A stretch of 64,000 bases of DNA from an uncultured Paracoccaceae bacterium (GCA_947497065.1 CANMEQ010000001.1:448208-512207), one strand, 5' to 3'. Shown: positions 45,346-55,174, numbered from the stretch's first letter. The notes: generated by a model not told the origin, from the letters alone. Made by a program: numbers and translations.

Positions 45346-46179
45346 ATGACAATGCTCTCAAAACCCCTCGCTGAAATGGCCGACGACGTGCTGCGCACCG
45401 CAGACGGACGCGCCAAAACCGCCCTGTCGCGCACCTATGCCGCTCAATGGCAGGCCGCCCGCGCCGCCGGTGAAACACCCGCCATCGGCAGCGCCACACC
45501 GCCAATGCAGCCCGCACGCCCTGCCGAACCCGCGCTCCTGAACCCACGTGACGTGCCGCGCCGCAAACCCGGCACCCCCGAGGGGCGCATCGCCATTTTG
45601 CATGCCGTGGCCCACATCGAATTGAACGCCGTTGACCTCCATTGGGACATTATCGCCCGCTTCACAGATACGGTGATGCCCATCGGATTTTATGACGACT
45701 GGGTGAAGTCCGCCGACGAAGAATCCAAACATTTCAACCTGATGTGCGACTGTCTTGAAGCACACGGCAGCCACTACGGCGCCCTGCCAGCCCACGCGGG
45801 CATGTGGCGCGCCGCCGAAGATACTGCCGATGATATCCTCGGTCGTCTCGCCGTGGTCCCCATGGTCCTCGAAGCCCGCGGGCTCGACGTGACGCCGGGC
45901 ATGATCAAGATTTTCAAACAAGCCAAAGATCAAATGGCCATCGACGCGCTGGATTTGATCTACGCCGAAGAGGTCCACCACGTGGCCTACGGATCCAAAT
46001 GGTTCCACTTCCTGTGTGGCCGCGACAACCTCGACCCGACACCCGTCTTCCACGATCTGGTGCGCCGCTATTTCCACAGCACCCTCAAGCCCCCCTTCAA
46101 CGAAGAAAAACGCGCCGAAGCCGGCATCCCCCCCGATTTCTACTGGCCCCTCTCCAACCAACCCCCAACCCATTCCTAA
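45346..46179 (+). CDS. DUF455 ferritin-like protein
   Basis: A 277-residue protein of the DUF455 ferritin-like family, predicted to be a four-helix di-iron protein. The helices carry candidate metal ligands: HAVAHIELNAVDLHWD, then DEESKHFNLM, and AEEVHHVAYGSKWF. These fit the E/ExxH pattern of di-iron carboxylate proteins. Function is not established. The start is ATG at 45346; another ATG lies two codons on. Its promoter region has iterated ATACCAG motifs. Confidence 0.88.
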   Translation: MTMLSKPLAEMADDVLRTADGRAKTALSRTYAAQWQAARAAGETPAIGSATPPMQPARPAEPALLNPRDVPRRKPGTPEGRIAILHAVAHIELNAVDLHWDIIARFTDTVMPIGFYDDWVKSADEESKHFNLMCDCLEAHGSHYGALPAHAGMWRAAEDTADDILGRLAVVPMVLEARGLDVTPGMIKIFKQAKDQMAIDALDLIYAEEVHHVAYGSKWFHFLCGRDNLDPTPVFHDLVRRYFHSTLKPPFNEEKRAEAGIPPDFYWPLSNQPPTHS

Positions 46180-46208
46180 CCCACGACAACAACCCTCCAT
46201 TTCGGCGG

Positions 46209-46304
46209 TTTGTGAACCACAAACACCGGTTCATCGGCGGTATACTGCTCAAAAAACCTCAGTATAGCAGTGATTTGACAAGAAGTTGGCCAAATAGCTT
46301 GTCA
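46209..46304 (+). promoter_or_regulatory. Cluster of three inverted repeats before the M23/bactofilin operon
   Basis: In the 210-base gap lie GTTTGTG-AAC-CACAAAC (46208-46224), TATACTG-N12-CAGTATA (46241-46266) and TGACAAG-N15-CTTGTCA (46276-46304). All are perfect and have different sequences, so up to three regulators, or RNA structures in a long leader, are possible. TCGTTAACAAA follows at 46318-46328. Confidence 0.5.
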
Positions 46305-46389
46305 GCGATTCCCGCAGTCGTTAACAAACTCCCGACGCGGAATTTTGGGGATCGCGCGTCACGAAATGGGATGGGATCAGGACACTATT

Positions 46390-47709
46390 GTGAAATCACG
46401 ACTGATACACAAAATGCACGTCGCGCTGGAAAAACGTTTCCCTGAGAAACGGCTCTTCCTGCGGTCCGACACTGAAACACGCTTTATTCGCCTTAAACCG
46501 GAAACGCAGCTTGTCGCTTGGGCAGGTAGCGCTGTGGTGGTCAGCTGGACGATTATCGCGACCGCCGTTTTGTTGATGGACAGCATCGGCGCCGGCAACT
46601 TCCGTGCGCAAGCACAACGCGACCAGGCCACGTACGAAGACCGCCTCAACGCTTTGTCTCAAGAACGCGACATCCGCGCGACAGAAGCCGTAGCCGCGCA
46701 GGAACGGTTCTCCTCTGCGCTGGATCAAGTGTCGCTTATGCAATCGGAATTGTTGCGGTCCGAAGATCGCCGCCGTGAGCTGGAGACTGGGTTGGAAGTG
46801 GTTCAAGCCACATTGCGCCGCACCATGGGCGAACGCCGCGCAGCTGAAGAGCAAGTCGCAGCATACGAGGCCGCTGCCGCTGGTGATGGGTCCGCTCCTG
46901 TTGGGCTGGCCCAAGGCAGCGATGCCTCTGGCACCGTTGATCTTTTAGCCGATGCTTTGGCGCAAACCGCAGCCGAGCGTGACCAGATCGCATCGGATGC
47001 TGAATTCGCGCTAAGCCACGCCGCCGATATGGAATTGGAACTGCGCCTTCTGCAAGAACGCAATGACCAAATTTTCCGTCAGCTTGAAGAAGCCTTTACC
47101 GTCTCTGTTGAGCCGCTGGACAATATGTTCCGCGCGGCGGGCATGAACCCGGACAACGTGCTGTCTGAAGTACGTCGCGGGTATTCTGGCACCGGCGGTC
47201 CACTGACACCATTGCAGTTTTCAACACGCGGTGGCGAGGTCGACCCCGATGCCGCGCGTGCGAACGGTATCTTGTCTTCAATGGACCGTTTGAACCTGTA
47301 CCGTATCGCAGCAGAACGCATCCCGTTTGACCAGCCGGTGAAATCGGGTTTCCGCTTCACCTCTGGATTTGGTCCACGTTGGGGCCGCATGCACAATGGC
47401 ACCGACTTTGCCGCGCCAATCGGCACCCCAATCGTCGCCCCGGCAGACGGTGTTGTGACCTTTGCGGGCTGGTCCTCAGGATATGGTCGTTTGGTCAAGA
47501 TACAGCATGCCTTCGGCATCGAGACACGATATGCGCACCAATCACGAATTCGCGTCGAAGTTGGACAAAGAGTCTCGCGCGGCGACCGAATTGGTGATAT
47601 TGGAAACTCCGGACGGTCAACCGGTCCGCACCTTCATTACGAAATCCGTGTGGGCGGACGCCCTGTTAACCCGATGATCTATATAAGAGCTGGACAAGAT
47701 GTTTTCTAA
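46390..47709 (+). CDS. M23-family metallopeptidase (LytM/DipM-like)
   Basis: A 439-residue envelope protein that probably cleaves peptidoglycan cross-bridges. It has a basic N-terminus, one membrane helix (about residues 45-65), a long coiled coil (about 70-215) and a C-terminal M23 domain. The zinc motifs are HNGTD and HLHYE (H414, H416), both intact. I chose GTG at 46390, with AGGA seven bases upstream; the start at 46345 has no such support. It overlaps the bactofilin gene by 11 bases. Bactofilin-M23 pairs are known to shape the cell wall locally. Confidence 0.93.
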   Translation: MKSRLIHKMHVALEKRFPEKRLFLRSDTETRFIRLKPETQLVAWAGSAVVVSWTIIATAVLLMDSIGAGNFRAQAQRDQATYEDRLNALSQERDIRATEAVAAQERFSSALDQVSLMQSELLRSEDRRRELETGLEVVQATLRRTMGERRAAEEQVAAYEAAAAGDGSAPVGLAQGSDASGTVDLLADALAQTAAERDQIASDAEFALSHAADMELELRLLQERNDQIFRQLEEAFTVSVEPLDNMFRAAGMNPDNVLSEVRRGYSGTGGPLTPLQFSTRGGEVDPDAARANGILSSMDRLNLYRIAAERIPFDQPVKSGFRFTSGFGPRWGRMHNGTDFAAPIGTPIVAPADGVVTFAGWSSGYGRLVKIQHAFGIETRYAHQSRIRVEVGQRVSRGDRIGDIGNSGRSTGPHLHYEIRVGGRPVNPMIYIRAGQDVF

Positions 47710-48196
47710 AAGCAAAATCAACGAGCCTGGAACGCCTGCCGCAGCTGGAGCGTCCACTGACGCCCCAAAGCCCGCAAGCAGCCCAGCAGCCCCTGCCCCT
47801 GCAGCCTCTCCTGCCGGTGATTTCAAATCATCCGCGCCGAAGGCTAAACCGCCTGCCTCTCAGCTGAGCACCGATTTGCACATCACGGGCAACCTGAAAA
47901 CATCTGGTGATATCCAGATCGAAGGCACCGTAGACGGCGACATTCGCGCGCATCTGCTGACAGTTGGCGAAGGCGCCACAGTTAACGGCGAATGCATGGC
48001 GGACGACGTTGTTGTAAACGGTCGTATCGTCGGCACCGTGCGCGGCCTGAAGGTACGCCTGACGTCTACGGCACGTGTTGAAGGGGATATCATCCACAAA
48101 ACAATCGCGATCGAATCTGGCGCCCACTTTGAGGGTTCTGTTCAACGCCAAGACGATCCATTGAACACTGCGTCAAAGCCTTTGCCAAAAGCCTAA
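47699..48196 (+). CDS. Bactofilin (polymer-forming cytoskeletal protein)
   Basis: A 165-residue bactofilin. A proline- and alanine-rich N-terminal tail (about 55 residues) precedes the beta-helical core (LHITGNLKTSGDIQIEGTVD and following repeats with hydrophobic spacing) and a short disordered tail. Bactofilins polymerise without nucleotides at the membrane and recruit wall enzymes. It is coupled to the M23 peptidase gene by overlap and followed by a terminator. Confidence 0.95.
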   Translation: MFSKSKINEPGTPAAAGASTDAPKPASSPAAPAPAASPAGDFKSSAPKAKPPASQLSTDLHITGNLKTSGDIQIEGTVDGDIRAHLLTVGEGATVNGECMADDVVVNGRIVGTVRGLKVRLTSTARVEGDIIHKTIAIESGAHFEGSVQRQDDPLNTASKPLPKA

Positions 48197-48219
48197 GGCG
48201 CGACGTAACAGAACCAACG

Positions 48220-48253
48220 AAAAAGGCCCACGCATATGCGATGGGCCTTTTTT
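48220..48253. terminator. Bidirectional terminator between the bactofilin gene and prfB
   Basis: AAAAAGGCCCA (48220-48230) pairs with TGGGCCTTTTT (48242-48252). The loop contains the palindrome CGCATATGCG. Both strands have a T-run after the stem. Confidence 0.93.
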
Positions 48254-48277
48254 GTGTCTGGCGTGATGCTGTGAGGT

Positions 48278-49405
48278 TTAGTCTTCAGCGCCAGCCTCAG
48301 CCCGGCTTTTCCCGCTGACATCCATGGCTAGGGTTGCGGCCATGAAGGCATCCAGATCACCGTCCAACACGCCTTTCGTGTCAGAGGTTTCATGGGAGGT
48401 CCGAAGGTCTTTGACCATCTGGTAGGGTTGCAGAACGTACGACCGGATCTGGCTGCCCCACCCTGCATCGCCCGCATTTTCGTGCACTTCGTTCACCAAG
48501 GCAGAGCGTTTGTCCAACTCGATCTGGTACAGCCGTGATTTCAGGGCTTTCATCGCGATGTCGCGGTTCTGGTGCTGTGATTTCTCAGAACTGGTAACAA
48601 CGATGCCTGTGGGATGGTGTGTGATCCGCACAGCGGAATCGGTGGTGTTCACGTGCTGGCCGCCCGCGCCTGAGGATCGGTAGGTATCGATCCGGATATC
48701 AGAGGGGTTCACTTCGATTTCGATATTGTCGTCGACAACGGGATAGACCTTCACCGATGTGAAAGACGTATGTCGTTTAGCGGCAGAATCGAACGGCGAG
48801 ATGCGCACCAAACGGTGGACACCGCTTTCGGATTTCAGCCAGCCATAGGCGTTGTGGCCGCTGATTTTATAAGACGCTGATTTGATGCCAGCTTCTTCGC
48901 CCGCGCTTTCGGACTGCAATTCAACCTTATACCCTTTGCGTTCGGCCCAGCGGACATACATCCGCGCCAGCATGCTGGCCCAGTCACAGGATTCAGTTCC
49001 GCCCGCGCCGGAGTTGATTTCCAAGAAGGTATCATTTGCATCCGCCTCGCCGTTCAGCAGGGCTTCCAGCTCCTTCTCTGCGGCTTTCACCTTAAGGGCT
49101 TTCAGCCCCTCTTCGGCTTCGGTGACAACATCTTGGTCGTCTTCCATTTCGCCCAGTTCGATCAATTCCTGACCGTCGGATAGCTCTTGCTTGATGCTGT
49201 CATAGTTCGCCATCGCATCCACCAAAGCCTGACGTTCACGCATCAGTTTTTGGGCCGCGTCAGGATCATCCCAAAGGTTCGGGTCTTCCACACGGGCGTT
49301 GAATTCTTCCAGACGGTGCGCTGCCGTTTCATAGTCCATACGCTGGGCAAGCAACGTCAGGCTATTTTCAATGTCGGTCACGATGGATTGTATTTCAGCA
49401 CGCAT
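48278..49405 (-). CDS. prfB: Peptide chain release factor 2
   Basis: Recognises UGA and UAA stop codons and triggers peptide release. The 375-residue protein has the GGQ loop in [16 protein letters not shown] and the class-2 SPF codon-recognition tripeptide in [12 protein letters not shown]. The frame is continuous, so the programmed +1 frameshift of many prfB genes is absent. The start is ATG at 49403-49405. Downstream of mrcA on the same strand, with a hairpin between them. Confidence 0.97.
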   Translation of the reverse strand: MRAEIQSIVTDIENSLTLLAQRMDYETAAHRLEEFNARVEDPNLWDDPDAAQKLMRERQALVDAMANYDSIKQELSDGQELIELGEMEDDQDVVTEAEEGLKALKVKAAEKELEALLNGEADANDTFLEINSGAGGTESCDWASMLARMYVRWAERKGYKVELQSESAGEEAGIKSASYKISGHNAYGWLKSESGVHRLVRISPFDSAAKRHTSFTSVKVYPVVDDNIEIEVNPSDIRIDTYRSSGAGGQHVNTTDSAVRITHHPTGIVVTSSEKSQHQNRDIAMKALKSRLYQIELDKRSALVNEVHENAGDAGWGSQIRSYVLQPYQMVKDLRTSHETSDTKGVLDGDLDAFMAATLAMDVSGKSRAEAGAED

Positions 49406-49464
49406 GGATCACGTCTCTCATTAGGTCAGACAGCGTGTAACCGATTGGCACGTGGGGGGCAATT

Positions 49465-49491
49465 GAGAGCGCAGGATATTCCCGCGCTCTC
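49465..49491 (-). terminator. Hairpin after mrcA
   Basis: GAGAGCGC (49465-49472) pairs with GCGCTCTC (49484-49491) around an 11-base loop. On the mrcA strand the stem is followed by AATTGCC, so the T-tract is weak. Confidence 0.55.
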
Positions 49492-49507
49492 GGTCACGAG
49501 ACGTGAA

Positions 49508-52030
49508 TTAGTACAGGCCGCCAGAAGAGAGCGAACCGAACGAGGCGTTCGAGTTGATTGTCGCGGTTTGACCGGTCGAGGTGGTCACGGTCACGCCTGC
49601 GGGGCGGGCTTCCTCGAACAGGGGCAAATCTGCGGCCATCGCAAACCCACCGTCAAAGGTGATACCGAACACCGGCTCTTCGTCGATGCGGAAGCATTCG
49701 CGCACAACATTGTCGCCAGATGCGCTGTCGGGCAACCGGGCGCCTGTGAAACGGTCGATGTTGATGAACTTACATTCGTCTGGCACTGAAAAATCGCCGC
49801 CGCCATATTTGTTGATGGCCGTGCTCATGAAGCTGTTGAACACAGGGCCACACAAGCCGCCACCGGAGGCAGAGCGCCCCAAGGACCGTGGTGTGTCAAA
49901 CCCGATGTAGCAGCCCGCAACGATGTTGGAGCTGAAGCCCACGAACCACACGTCTTTCGCATCGTTGGTCGTGCCTGTTTTGCCTGCAATTGGCACGGGC
50001 AAGTTCACGGTCCGGCGCGCTGTCCCGCGTTGCACAACGCCGCGCATCATGGAGGTCAGCTGATAGGCCGTGACCTCGTTCATCACACGTTCACGGTCGG
50101 ACGCAATACGCGGCGATTGACCTGACGCCAAACGCAGGTCGCTACAATCGGCGCAAACCCGTTGATCGTGGCGGTAGATGGTGTTGCCCCAGCGGTCCTG
50201 CACACGGTCGACCAAGGTGGGTTCCACACGCTCGCCACCGTTGGCAAACATGCCGTAAGCGGCGACCAATTTGTACAGGGTCGTTTCCTCAGAGCCGAGC
50301 GAGGCGGACAGGAAGGCGTTCATACGTTCGTAGACCCCGAACCGCTCTGCGTATTCGGCGATCGTGCGCATACCCACCTCTTGCGCCAAACGAACGGTCA
50401 TCACGTTACGAGATTGCTCAATCCCCGTGCGCAGCGGCGTTGGGCCATAGAACTGATCCGATGCGTTTTGCGGACGCCAGATTTCGCCACCAGCCACCAC
50501 TTCGATCGGCGCGTCGACGACGATGGTTGCAGGCGTGTACCCAGAATCCAATGCCGCCGCAAAAACGAACGGTTTGAACGCCGAGCCCGGCTGGCGGTTG
50601 GCGTAGGCTCGGTTCAATTCCGACACGGCGATTTCGTAGCCAAACCCGCCCTGCATTGCCAAAACGCGGCCTGTGTTCACGTCCATCGCCATGAAGGCAC
50701 CCTGCACTTCAGGGACTTGGCGTAATGTCCAGCGGATGAAGGACCCATCGGAATCAGCTGTCATGCGACGCACGTGTACAACATCGCCGGGTTCGAAATT
50801 ATCAAAGAAGTTGCCACGCATCCATTCGATATCGTTGCGCGGCACGACCGGGGCAGGATCGCCCTCCTCCCAACCTTCGATGCCCAAGACGAGCTGCTGG
50901 TCCTGCACCTCGCGCACAACGGCGGGGTACCATTGGTTTTCCAAATCCACGGTCCGGATGACCGACGCCGATTGAAGGGCTGCACGCCACTGCGTCTCGT
51001 CGTTCAAGGTTTCCACAGGAATGGACAGACCTGTGCCGCGCCAAATGCCAGAGCTGCGGTCGTAGCTTTCCAGCTGGCGCTGCAACGCATCGCGTGCAGC
51101 CAGCTGCAGGTCTTCGTCTACGGTGGCTCGGATGGAGAGGCCTGCGCTGTCCATGTCTTGGTCTGGGAACAGGTCTTCGACTTCGCCGCGAATAGCCGCG
51201 GTGAAATAATCACGCTGTTGGCGTTGATCTTGGTAGCTTGGGAAGTCACCATTCTGCACCGTGCGAATGGGGTCGGCCAGCGCCACGTCGAGCTCTTGTT
51301 GGGTGAGATAACCGTTCTCATACATCTCCGTCAGGATTTCATTGCGGCGCGCCATGGCCCGGTCGCGGTTGCGTACGGGGTGGTAGCTGTAGGGCGCTTT
51401 GGGGTGCACCGCCAAAAACGCAGCTTCAGCGGGGTTCAGCTCGGTCAAGGGTTTGTTGAAATACGACCGCGCGGCAGCGGCCACACCAAAGGACCGAACA
51501 CCCAAATCGATCTCGTTGAGGTACAGCTCCAGCACGCCCTCTTTGCCCAGAACCTCTTCCATGCGGGGGGCCAAAATGATTTCTTGGATTTTACGCTCGA
51601 TGGTGCGCGACCCATCCAACAGGAAGTTTTTCGCCACCTGCTGCGTGATCGTCGACGCACCGCGTAGGTTTTCCCCACGGCTGGCCAAAGCATCATACAT
51701 GGCCGCGCCAATCGCGCGCATGTCGTAGCCATCGTGGACGTAGAAGTTTTTGTCTTCTGCAGAAATAAACGCCTGTTTGACGATGTCTGGGATTTCTTCG
51801 GCAGGTGTGAACAAACGGCGTTCTTCGGCGAATTCATCGATCACCTGACCTTCACCAGAATAAATCCGGCTGATGGTTTTGGGCGTGTAGTTCGACAGGG
51901 TCTCGTAGGTGGGCAAATTGCGCCCATACATGTAAAAAATCGCCCCGAGCGTGAGCGCGGCCATGCCAGCCCCCAAGGTAAGCATCGAAAAGATGCCGCC
52001 AAAGAACGAAAAAATGAAACGCAAAACCAT
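49508..52030 (-). CDS. mrcA: Penicillin-binding protein 1A
   Basis: Bifunctional peptidoglycan synthase, 840 residues. After one N-terminal membrane helix (VLRFIFSFFGGIFSMLTLG) comes the glycosyltransferase domain with ISAEDKNFYVHDGYD and GASTITQQVAKNFLLDGS. An OB-like insert follows, then the transpeptidase domain with the active serine in PGSAFKPF, the SRN-type QSRNVMTVRLAQ, and KTGTTNDAKD. The start is ATG at 52028-52030; the longer in-frame extension is not protein-like. Divergent from a methyltransferase gene across 153 bases. Confidence 0.97.
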   Translation of the reverse strand: MVLRFIFSFFGGIFSMLTLGAGMAALTLGAIFYMYGRNLPTYETLSNYTPKTISRIYSGEGQVIDEFAEERRLFTPAEEIPDIVKQAFISAEDKNFYVHDGYDMRAIGAAMYDALASRGENLRGASTITQQVAKNFLLDGSRTIERKIQEIILAPRMEEVLGKEGVLELYLNEIDLGVRSFGVAAAARSYFNKPLTELNPAEAAFLAVHPKAPYSYHPVRNRDRAMARRNEILTEMYENGYLTQQELDVALADPIRTVQNGDFPSYQDQRQQRDYFTAAIRGEVEDLFPDQDMDSAGLSIRATVDEDLQLAARDALQRQLESYDRSSGIWRGTGLSIPVETLNDETQWRAALQSASVIRTVDLENQWYPAVVREVQDQQLVLGIEGWEEGDPAPVVPRNDIEWMRGNFFDNFEPGDVVHVRRMTADSDGSFIRWTLRQVPEVQGAFMAMDVNTGRVLAMQGGFGYEIAVSELNRAYANRQPGSAFKPFVFAAALDSGYTPATIVVDAPIEVVAGGEIWRPQNASDQFYGPTPLRTGIEQSRNVMTVRLAQEVGMRTIAEYAERFGVYERMNAFLSASLGSEETTLYKLVAAYGMFANGGERVEPTLVDRVQDRWGNTIYRHDQRVCADCSDLRLASGQSPRIASDRERVMNEVTAYQLTSMMRGVVQRGTARRTVNLPVPIAGKTGTTNDAKDVWFVGFSSNIVAGCYIGFDTPRSLGRSASGGGLCGPVFNSFMSTAINKYGGGDFSVPDECKFINIDRFTGARLPDSASGDNVVRECFRIDEEPVFGITFDGGFAMAADLPLFEEARPAGVTVTTSTGQTATINSNASFGSLSSGGLY

Positions 52031-52183
52031 CGCGGCGATCCCCAAATGTGTTGTCCTGCTTATAGGCAGGTTGCCCGCCAGCGTCAAAAGATTGCACAGC
52101 GAAATCGGCCTATTCTCGCCGGTGGATCTGGGGCGCCGGAAAAGAGGGTTGCGGTTGGGAATTGAAACCCGCACATCGAGCGT

Positions 52184-52807
52184 ATGACAGCGCAAAGCAC
52201 CCCCGACGATATCCTGCCGACCTACGACAAAGTGGCCTCTGACTTTCAGCACTTGCGCAGCCGCGTTTTGTTTGAAAAAGCGGCGCTAGACAGGCTTTTG
52301 GGCATCGCGCCGCGCAATGTTTCCCCACGCCGACTGCTGGATTTGGGCTGCGGGACGGGCGCGCCGATTGCCACCTATTTGAGCGACCGCGGCATGGCGA
52401 TTACGGGTGTGGATGGGGCTGCAAATATGGTGGAGTTGTTCCGCGAAACCCTTCCCCGCGCCACAGCACATCACGCAGATATGAGGACGTTGGATTTAGG
52501 GACACCCTTTGATGCGATCCTCGCCTGGGACTCGTTTTTCCACCTTAGCCCCGATGCGCAGCGCGGGATGTTTCCGGTTTTCGCCAAACACGCCGCCCCC
52601 AATGCCGCGTTGATGTTCACATCCGGTCATATCGGTGGTGAAGTCTGGGGCAGTGTTGCGGGCGAGCCTGTCTATCACGCCAGCCTTGATCCGGCGGAAT
52701 ACCGTGGTCTGCTGACGGGCAATGGATTTAAAGTTCTGGATTTCCGGCCCGAAGATCCAGAGTGTGATTATCACACAATCTGGCTGGCCCGGTTTATTGG
52801 CGAATAA
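52184..52807 (+). CDS. Class I SAM-dependent methyltransferase
   Basis: A 207-residue methyltransferase with the SAM-binding LLDLGCGTGAPIATYLSDRG, the acidic VDGAANMVELFR and a later FDAILAWDSFFHLSP. Substrate unknown; small-molecule methyltransferases look like this. The ATG lacks a strong ribosome site. Its end overlaps the convergent amidase gene by 14 bases, so the two messages are antisense at their tails. Confidence 0.88.
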   Translation: MTAQSTPDDILPTYDKVASDFQHLRSRVLFEKAALDRLLGIAPRNVSPRRLLDLGCGTGAPIATYLSDRGMAITGVDGAANMVELFRETLPRATAHHADMRTLDLGTPFDAILAWDSFFHLSPDAQRGMFPVFAKHAAPNAALMFTSGHIGGEVWGSVAGEPVYHASLDPAEYRGLLTGNGFKVLDFRPEDPECDYHTIWLARFIGE

Positions 52808-54023
52808 GCGGTTTTAGCGCAGCTTCCTCAATAGCCCAACGCCCAACAGCAAGCGTGACCGCCGCAACAATCGGTGCGCGACCTTGGGGTGTTGTCAGGC
52901 GGGCGCGATCATCCGGGTTCGACAAAAAGCCGACCTCTAGCAGTACCGACGGAAAATCAGCGGCGTTCAGAACCGCCAAAGCGGCCTCGCGTCTGGGGCG
53001 GCTGTTGAGAACCGCGCCTGTGTCTTGCATGGCTTGCACCAATTGGTCCGCAAACCGCTCAGACGCGGCCTCTGTCTCAACCCGCACCAAATCTTGCAGG
53101 ACCAACGCAACCTCGTCCCCCTGCCCGTCGAGATCGACACCGGCCAGAAGATCATTCTGATCATGACGTTCCGCCATGCGCGTTGATGCAAAGCTCGAGG
53201 CTTCATCGGTGAGTGTATAGACCGAGGCGCCCGTCGCTTGGAGCCCTTCGAGCGCATCGGCGTGTAACGAGATGAACAGATCCGCACGGGACCCGCGCGC
53301 CAAGGTCATCCGTTCTTGGAGGGGGACAAACGTATCATCGGCACGGGTGACGGCGGGTTGAACCCCTTCAATGCGACCCAATGCGCTGGCCAGCTCCAAG
53401 GCTAGCGCCAGCATCACATCCGCCTCGTGAATGCCGCCCTGTTCGGCGCCCGGATCGATGCCGCCATGGCCGGGATCGATCACCACAACCAAAGTATCGT
53501 CGGCAGGCGCAGGCACTGGCTGGAGGGATGTGTCTTCTGTTTCAAAGGCCCAGTCCGGATCGTCAGGCAGGCCTGCAGTGCGGGCAAATTCTTCCTCGGA
53601 TGTCGGTGAGAGAACCACATCGATCTGCGCGGTGCCATCGGTCGTATCCACCTGCATGCCCGCCGCATCGATCTGCATTGGGTCAGACAGATCGAGGATC
53701 ATTCTGCTCCATCCCGGGCGCAACCCGCCGAACCGCGCGCCTTCGATCCACGCGCTGCGCGTAAAGGCGATCTGGTCGGCATCGCGAAAATCGACCTCTT
53801 TAAAGTCAAGAACCAAGCGTCGTGGGGTGTCCAAGGTGAACACGCGGTAAGGAACCGGCTGCGATAAAAACAAATTAACCGTCGCGGCACGGCGGCTGTC
53901 AGCGGCCCCCGATTGTGCCACATCCATGCGCGCCAAGGCCGAGAAATCTTGCGCGCCTGCGGGCAACGTCGCTCCGAAGAACAAGGCCACCAGGAGGCTT
54001 CGCGCTCTCAAGCCTCGCGTCAC
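52794..54023 (-). CDS. amiC: N-acetylmuramoyl-L-alanine amidase (AmiC type)
   Basis: A 409-residue periplasmic amidase that splits daughter-cell peptidoglycan. A signal peptide (RARSLLVALFFGATLPAGAQ) precedes an AMIN domain (about 25-150) and an Amidase_3 domain. The zinc and catalytic residues are in VVIDPGHGGIDPGA, HEADVMLAL, SLHADAL and LLEVGFLSNPDD. The start is GTG at 54021-54023, supported by GAGG 8 bases upstream and by a 4-base GTGA overlap with the aminotransferase stop. Confidence 0.94.
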   Translation of the reverse strand: MTRGLRARSLLVALFFGATLPAGAQDFSALARMDVAQSGAADSRRAATVNLFLSQPVPYRVFTLDTPRRLVLDFKEVDFRDADQIAFTRSAWIEGARFGGLRPGWSRMILDLSDPMQIDAAGMQVDTTDGTAQIDVVLSPTSEEEFARTAGLPDDPDWAFETEDTSLQPVPAPADDTLVVVIDPGHGGIDPGAEQGGIHEADVMLALALELASALGRIEGVQPAVTRADDTFVPLQERMTLARGSRADLFISLHADALEGLQATGASVYTLTDEASSFASTRMAERHDQNDLLAGVDLDGQGDEVALVLQDLVRVETEAASERFADQLVQAMQDTGAVLNSRPRREAALAVLNAADFPSVLLEVGFLSNPDDRARLTTPQGRAPIVAAVTLAVGRWAIEEAALKPLIRQ

Positions 54024-55174
54024 GGCGCGTCCCTCACGGTTTCCATAAACCGCGCAAGTCGCGCCAAGCCTTCTAGGATATCGGCGGTGCCTCGGGCGTA
54101 GGACAGCCGGACCCAATGGGCCCCTTCAACTGGGTCAAAATCCAGCCCTGGGGTTATCGCCACGCCTGCTTCCTCAAGGACCTGAGCGCAAAAATCCAAA
54201 CTGTTGTCGGTGTAATCGGACACATCCACATACACATAAAACGCCCCATCCGGGGGGGCGAATTTACCCAAGCCCATTTTGGGAAGCGCTTCGATCATGG
54301 CCAGCCGATTGGCGCGGTAGACCTCAACGTTGGCATCCAGCGCATCGCGACAGTCCATCGCGTGCAGTGCCAGTCGTTGGGAGGCATGGCTGGGACAGAT
54401 AAACATGTTTTGCGCCAGGCGCTCAATCCGGCGCACATGATCGTCGGGGACGATCATCCAGCCCACGCGCCACCCTGTCATCGAGAAGTATTTCGAAAAC
54501 GAGTTGATGACGTAGACCTCGTCGGTCACCTCAAGAGCGGTTGTTGCGCGACCCTCATAGAATAGGCCGTGATAAATCTCATCACTGATGAACGCCGCCC
54601 CCGCTTGGGAACAGGCCTCAGCCAAGCTGCGCATATCGTCCAGCCCCAGCATAGTGCCCGTGGGGTTCGCAGGTGAAGCAACGATCAACCCTGCCAAATC
54701 ATGCTTTTCCACGTCTTCGGAAATGGGCTGCATACGCGCCTCGAGGGTGGTGGGCATGTCGACGGGGATCAAATCTAACGCTTTGAGGATCTGGCGGTAG
54801 GATGGATAGCACGGCGCCCCAAGCCCGACCCGCTCGCCGGTGTCAAAAAGGGCCGAAAACGCCAGCAAAAATGCCCCTGACGCGCCCGCGGTCACCACAA
54901 CGCGGGAGGGATCAACATCTACGCCATACCACTGCTTATAATGATCTGCGATTTTGGATCGCAGCGCAGGCAGGCCCAATCCGACGGTGTAGCCCAACGG
55001 ATCACCCGCCATATCCTCTGCCAACCGTTCGATCGCTGCTGTTGGCGCGCCAGTTCCGGGCTGCCCGACTTCCATGTGAATAATGTGGCGTCCGGCATCT
55101 TCCGCCGCGCGCGCGGCCTCCATCACATCCATCACAATAAACGGATCGACCTCGCCACGTCTTGAGTTTCGCAT
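54020..55174 (-). CDS. Class I/II pyridoxal-phosphate aminotransferase
   Basis: A 384-residue fold-type I aminotransferase. Marks include HMEVGQPGTGAP, VTAGASGAF, SPANPTGTML, FISDEIYHGL and the PLP lysine in INSFSKYFSMTGWRVGW. Aspartate, aromatic or general amino acid activity is possible. The start is ATG at 55172-55174. It is coupled to amiC by a 4-base overlap and is divergent, with overlapping 5' regions, from the M48 protease gene. Confidence 0.93.
   Translation of the reverse strand: MRNSRRGEVDPFIVMDVMEAARAAEDAGRHIIHMEVGQPGTGAPTAAIERLAEDMAGDPLGYTVGLGLPALRSKIADHYKQWYGVDVDPSRVVVTAGASGAFLLAFSALFDTGERVGLGAPCYPSYRQILKALDLIPVDMPTTLEARMQPISEDVEKHDLAGLIVASPANPTGTMLGLDDMRSLAEACSQAGAAFISDEIYHGLFYEGRATTALEVTDEVYVINSFSKYFSMTGWRVGWMIVPDDHVRRIERLAQNMFICPSHASQRLALHAMDCRDALDANVEVYRANRLAMIEALPKMGLGKFAPPDGAFYVYVDVSDYTDNSLDFCAQVLEEAGVAITPGLDFDPVEGAHWVRLSYARGTADILEGLARLARFMETVRDAP

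Noticed and set aside
46180-46389. Replication origin or dif site at the composition change
   Set aside because: No DnaA boxes, no long AT-rich unwinding stretch, no dif-like core, and none of the usual origin-proximal genes nearby.
48278-49405. Programmed +1 frameshift in prfB
   Set aside because: The reading frame is continuous from ATG to stop, with no internal UGA after a Shine-Dalgarno-like sequence.
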